A stretch of 17,500 bases of DNA, taken from the NCBI GenBank assembly GCA_905221605.1, contig CAJNDS010000449.1, positions 85,001 to 102,500 on the forward strand, given 5' to 3'. This DNA comes from Symbiodinium natans (Eukaryota; Sar; Dinophyceae; Suessiales; Symbiodiniaceae). The notes under the pieces are model-generated. The model saw nothing but the letters and a program-made list of their open reading frames with translations. It ran no database searches and was not told where the DNA came from. Positions 8,401 through 14,400 of this stretch are shown here, piece by piece (within the stretch, counting starts at the first letter, position 1; each line of letters opens with the position of its first letter). A program made the translations under genes and the position numbers.

Positions 8401-11400
8401 AACCTTGAACCAAAAAAAGGGTAAAGGGTACCACTGGGCTACCACTAGCCCTAAACCCTAAACCCTAAACCCTAAACCCTACACCCTAGCCCTAAGCCCC
8501 CTCGTGCCTCCTGGCCAGGAGACAGAACGTCCTCCAGTCGGTTGACGAAGCCTTCCTGGATCCTGGGTTTTGGATTATCAGGGTTTAGGGTTTAGGGTTT
8601 AGGGTTAGGATTTAGGGTTTAGGGTCTAGGGTCTGGGGTCTAGGGTTTAGGGTCCGGAAACCTCTTAGCAACATTCGGGCTATGGGTCCCCCTGCGCCAT
8701 CTCCGGGGTCCTCCGTTTAAAGGGAACCTTGGGGTATGGCCAGTTGCCGCGACAAGCCATCGTCCGAGCGGATCCGACAGACATTTGTTGAACAATGTCT
8801 GTAGGGTTTAGGATTTAGGGTTTCAAGTGTAAAAAGGAAGGCCTGCCAATTTCCCCCCTCGATTTCGCGTGCGTTTTCGCGGGCAAGGGGTGCAATGCAA
8901 TTGTCCGCTTGCGTGAAACGCGTAGAATGGGTCCGGCAAGCGATCGTTCGAGTGACTACGAAATGGTTTCGAACAACTCGCAAGACAAACAAAACTCGCA
9001 AAACACAATTTAGTAGGCCACCTTTAATTTCACGGGCAAGAAGTGAGCGAGCGATCGTTCGATCGGCCCCGGAAATTTTGGGAAAACATCGCATCAAAAA
9101 AATGAGGCCCTCCAGTTTCCCTTTTGATTTCGTGAGCACAGGGTGCAATGGAACTAAGCACGTGCGCGAAACGCGTTAATAAGGCCGCGGCAAGCGATCG
9201 TTCGACTGGCTCCAATTTGTTTTTTTCCCTACATCCTGAACCCTATAAACCCTAAACTAAACCCTAAACCCTAAACCCTGAACCCTGAACCCTGAACCCT
9301 AAACCCTGAACCCTACAACCCTACAACCCTAAACCCTAAACCGTAAACCCTAACCCTACAACCCTACAACCCTACAACCCTACAACCCTACAACCCTACA
9401 ACCCTACAACCCTACAACCCTACAACCCCGCAACCCCGCAACCCTACAACCCTACAACCCTACAACCCTACAACCCTACAACCCTACAACCCTACAACCC
9501 TACAACCCTACAACCCTACAACCCTACAACCCTACAACCCTACAACCCTAACCCTACAACCCTACAATCCTACAACCCTGCAACCCTACCTGTAGCCATC
9601 CTAGCAGACTCTTGGTCGCGCCCTCCACCCCAAGTCTAGTTTCGTTCCTGGATTGCGAACTCTTTGGCAAACAAATGCTGGTCACCATGGGTTTAGGGGT
9701 TTAGGGTTTAGGGGGTTTAGGGTGTAGGGTTTGGGGTTTAGGGTTTAGGGTTTGGGTTTATTAGGGTTTAGAGTTTAGGATTTAGGGCTTGAGGAATTAT
9801 ACTTGGGGGTGTTTAGTAGATGGAATCACCCCCCACCCCCCCAAGCCCTCGAACACCTGTTAAGAAGCATCCTTGAGAGTATCCCTAAACCAAGATCTCC
9901 TGTTCCTGGTTTCTGTGCATGGGTGGGCTTGTCCACGGGAACACGAGGGTTAGGGGCGTCTGGGCTCTTCAAGAGGAATTTGAGACACGATGTAGAGCCC
10001 TTCCTGCTGCCCACTCAAACCACACAGAAAACCCTAAACCCTTGAGATTTGGGGCGGGCTTAACATGTACGGCTTTAGGAAGCTTTCGGTCTGGAGGGAT
10101 CGTAAACATATCCAGGAGCTGGTTCAGGAAGACCATGCCGACTGCGTAAGCGCCCGTTTTGGACACAACGGCCACCTTCACTGCTCACTCCTAAACCGCA
10201 AACCGTTTGGAAGGTTTTTTTGGGGGCCCTCAGTCATAAAGCCGCAAACTCTCCAAAGCCCGATAAACCTCGAAACCCTACAAGCAATGTGAGCCCTGTA
10301 GGCCCTACTGTATGAAGCCCTGTGAGCCGTGTAAATTGGCAACGAGCCCGAAAACCCTAAACCCTAAACCCTAACCCTAAACCCTAAACCCTAAACCCCA
10401 AACCCATAAATGCCCTGTGAGCCCTGGAAGTTTTCTGAGCCCTTAAATACCGTCAGAAGCCTCAACCGTGGCTTCAGTGTGCAGAGGGCGAAGCACCCCA
10501 CATGCGTGATAGGTTGTGCAGAGGGTGTAGGGCTTAGGTAGCTCTCTGACATGAGTTGCTACGCCCCACATGCTTACATGTGTGCATCTAGCCGCTGACT
10601 ACCTTGGGGACCAAATGAACCCTAAAATTGGGGGTCATATACCCTATTACGGTAATTCCTATTAAGGTATATGAACCACAAGCCCTTTTAAGGTTCATTT
10701 CGTCTCCAAGGTAGTAACCTGCTGCAAACTGGTCGTGCCATGCCTCCCTGCGCAGTGCGAGAGAGTTGACAACGGAACGGCTAGTGCGCAAAAAAACCGC
10801 GAACCCTCAAACCCTGAACCCACCTAAACCAACCCTAAACCCTAAACCCTAAACCCTAAACCCTAAACCCTAAACCCTGAACCCACCTAAACCCTGCACC
10901 CTAAGACCCTAGGAGTCCTACACCCCAAATGAGCCCCGGAAGCCCGCATCTGCCGGCCTGGACGCCGTTTCGGCGAAGCTGCTTGACCACTCCGGGCAGC
11001 CACTGGCCTGCAGGGCGATGTTGATGGGGTTAGGGCTTTGGGTTTGGGCTTTTGGCGCTCCTTATGCATCCTAGAAAGCTTAACACACACACAAGCAGAA
11101 CCAAGGGCCCTGGTTCTTGTTTTTTGTCTTCGTGTGTGTGTGTGTGTGTGTGTCTCTCTGTCCGTCCGTCTGTCCATCCGTCTGTCTGTCCCTGTGGGTC
11201 TGCCTCTCTGTTTCCGTGTCACCGCGTCTCTGTCTGTGTCTTGGAGAGAATCCGGGTCCCTTGCCAAGGAGGATCCTACTCAGGCAAATTCTACCAAATT
11301 TGGGAGGGGGGGGGGGGAATAAACCCTAAACCCTAAACCCTAAACCCTAAACCCTAAACCCTAAACCCTAAACCCAGGGTATAAAGCTTGGGTAACTTTA

Positions 11401-14400
11401 GTATATTCTTTTGGCTAGAGGCTTTGCAAGTCCCCGGCTTTGGGCTTCACTGGTGTTGGGTTCACCCTAAACCCTAAACCCTAAACCCGTTTAGGTGTTT
11501 GGGGTTAGAGTTTAGGGTTTAGGGTGTAGGGTGCAGGGTTTAGGGTTTAGGGTTTAGTCTTTGATTTAGGCTTTATGGGTTATGACACGAGAGGCTGCAG
11601 TTTGTCGGTGTACAACAGCCGCAGGAATGTCTTTGTTTGAGAACGATGTTAAGGCCCCTACACCCCCTAGTTGCTGAGTACCCTAAACCCTAAACCCTAA
11701 ACCCTAAACCCTAAACCCTAAACCCTAAACCCTAAACCCTGGTAGAACTACAAAAGCCCCAAAAGGTTGAAGCGCGCCCAATGCAAAGCGAAGTCCGCGG
11801 CGAGTAGGCGTGAGACTGCTACCTAATCAAAGAAGGTTAAAGGCACTTTGAACTAGCCGCATTTAAGGCTGGGGGTGGGGGTTTCGGGCCTTAATTAAGG
11901 TAACCCTAAAGCTTAACCAAACCCTAGACCCTGTAAACCCTCAACCCTTGTGGAAAAAGACCTGGTGAGTACTGGCGATCAGGGTTTAGGGTTTAGGGTT
12001 TAGGGCTACTGGTTTTACAGCCTCAACCCCCTCGAGCTTCGCGCCTATGAGCGCGCGGAAGGGCTTCAGGTCTTCGACCAGGCGCCCAGGCGCAGGCCCT
12101 GGTGGAGGCCGGGGCCTCTGTCAAACAAGGCATAGGACCGTGGCTCTCTTGTTTAGGGTTTAGGGTTTAGGGTGTAGGGTTTAGGGTTTGGGGTTTAGGG
12201 TTTAGGGATTACAACAGGACGCCCAAGATAATATACACCCGCCAATTGTCAATATGTATAACATAGACCCTACCTCATATAGATGACCGTTGCACAATCA
12301 GCTAGGGTTGAGTAGGGTTTGGAGACTCTAGCTTGACCAGCAAGCTAAGAAAATAGATCGTCTTTGGGATAAGAAGTTTGTAAGGCATCCGTAGCCTGGA
12401 AAAGGCACATGGGCATTTCTGCGCATCCTAAGATAAACTATAACTAGACCCTTGGCCGAGGGTCAAGGGGACAATGATGTTTAGGGCTTTGGTTTAGGGT
12501 TTAGGGTTTAGGGTTTAGGGTTTAGGGTTTAGGGTTTAGGGTTTAGGGTTTAGGGTTTAGGGTTTAGGGTTTAGGGTTTAGGGTTTAGGGTTTAGGGCTT
12601 AGGGCTTAGGGTTTAGGGTGTAGGGTTTAGGGTTTAAGGTCCTCCTGTTTTGATGTGGCGGGATGTGGGCCCTGATTCGTTCCGAGGGAACCTACTAAGC
12701 TGGCAACCTTGTCGTTACAGAGATCCGCGGAGAGGGCCCCACGCTAGTGTTAAGTATACACGTGCAGAAGCGATGCGGCGCAAGGCAACGCTGGAAATCC
12801 TAGACCCGAAGCCCTCAACCTCAAAACCCTAAACTCTAGACCCTGAACCCGAAACCCCAAACCCTAAACCCTAAACCCTAAGAACCCGTAAGTCCCTGCG
12901 ATCTCGGCCTAGTGGTGGGAGCTGCTACTGGTGGCCCTCCTGCTCTGGAGGCGCCGAAGTCCTGCCATGGGTAGTTGCCCTAAGGGTCCATGTACCTAAA
13001 TAGGGTTTAGGGTTTAGGGTTCAGGGTTTAGGGTTTAGGGTTTAGGGTTTAGGGTTTAGGGTTTAGGGCTCAGGGTTTAGGGTTCAGGGTTCAGGGTTTA
13101 GGGGTCCATGTGCTTGAATAGGGAATACTTGGGCCTTAAAGTACTTCCTATATGAGGACTTTGGGGCCCAATTATATACTAATCAGGTACATGGACACTT
13201 TGGGTTGTACGTCGGGTGAAAAATTACCGTGAATGAAGGCTTACCTACAGATGCAACTATAGCCATCCTAGCGACAACCTTTCATATCACAGTCCCCCCT
13301 AAACCCTAAACCCTAAACCCTAAACCCTAGACCCTAAACCCTGCGAACTAGGGTTCTTCAGGCTTGAAGAAGTCAAAGGGTCTGCGGCTCGGTTTGGGTC
13401 CGCCAGCCGTCCGGCACAGAACACTTTTCGATTCTTAGGGTTTAGGGTTTAGGGTTTAGGGTTTAGGGCTTAGGGTTTAAGCCCAAGAGTAACTTGGGGG
13501 GGGGTTTACGAAAATAGGGACCCAAAAGAATAGCTCCCCAAATGGTAGGATCCACATATATTCAGGTCCCCAATAAGGTACCCCTAGTAATAAGAGGGAT
13601 TATGAGGGAACCTAAACCCTAAAGAAAGGGAAATACAGGCCTACTCTGGGGCCTAGATTGAGACTTCTGGGACGCAGTAAAGGGTATATGTAATTGCCGT
13701 ACAGGAGCACCATGTGTTTAGGATTTAGGGAACGCTTGGGGGCAAATCCGGTCAGCGTCTCGAGGGGAAACCCCAGTCAACCTGAGTGGAAACACTAGGC
13801 AGTCTGCCTCGAAGCTGAAATCTCCATGGTAGTCGTGAGCAACGCATGGCTCGTTGCAAACTATCATCTGAATGCCTCAGTTTCTGTGCTGAGCCCGAGA
13901 CTTTGGGCAGGATGCGGTGCCTCTGTGGCGTCGTCAGGGCCTTGTTCATTGTCACGCAAGTGAAATCAGCCAGATTGCGAGCGTTGTTGATCCGAAGATG
14001 TCTGGTGCACGGCCCCCCGGGCCCAGGCCCACTGGAACTGTTGACTGCACTCCCAACTAATTCAAAAGAAACCACCTGAACCTACTAGGTAAGGGGTATC
14101 AAGGAGGGACCCCTGCAAGGGGCCCTTCATCTTATTCCCCTGAAAATATATCCCCTATATAGCCGCTAAGGTCCCTCATAAGAGTTCCCTCCTTGAGTCT
14201 CTTGAGATTATAGGGTTTAGGGTTTAGGGTTTGGGGTTTAGGGTTTAGGGTTTAGGGGCGACTTTAACAAGGGAACCTTGAACCGAAAAAGGGAAGACGG
14301 GTATTAAGCAAGCCAGAAGAGGACTAAGCAGTCCATCTCAGAGTAGTCCTCCACACCCCAACCTCACCTCAATCCTAAAATGAGGGCACCCTTTTAGGGT

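Noticed and set aside
8717-9148. Longest open frame in the window (143 codons, minus)
   Set aside because: It runs through the triplicated CpG-rich repeat, with competing open frames on both strands. No family features were seen.
9590-9612. TGTAGCCATCC string resembling a dinoflagellate spliced-leader relic
   Set aside because: Only about eight bases agree with the known leader (GTAGCCAT), and the TTTTGGCTCAAG part is absent.
10887-11336. Several 70-126 codon frames on both strands
   Set aside because: They cross the GT/GTCT microsatellite, and several overlap on opposite strands with low-complexity Cys/Val/Ser or Thr/His/Arg tracts.
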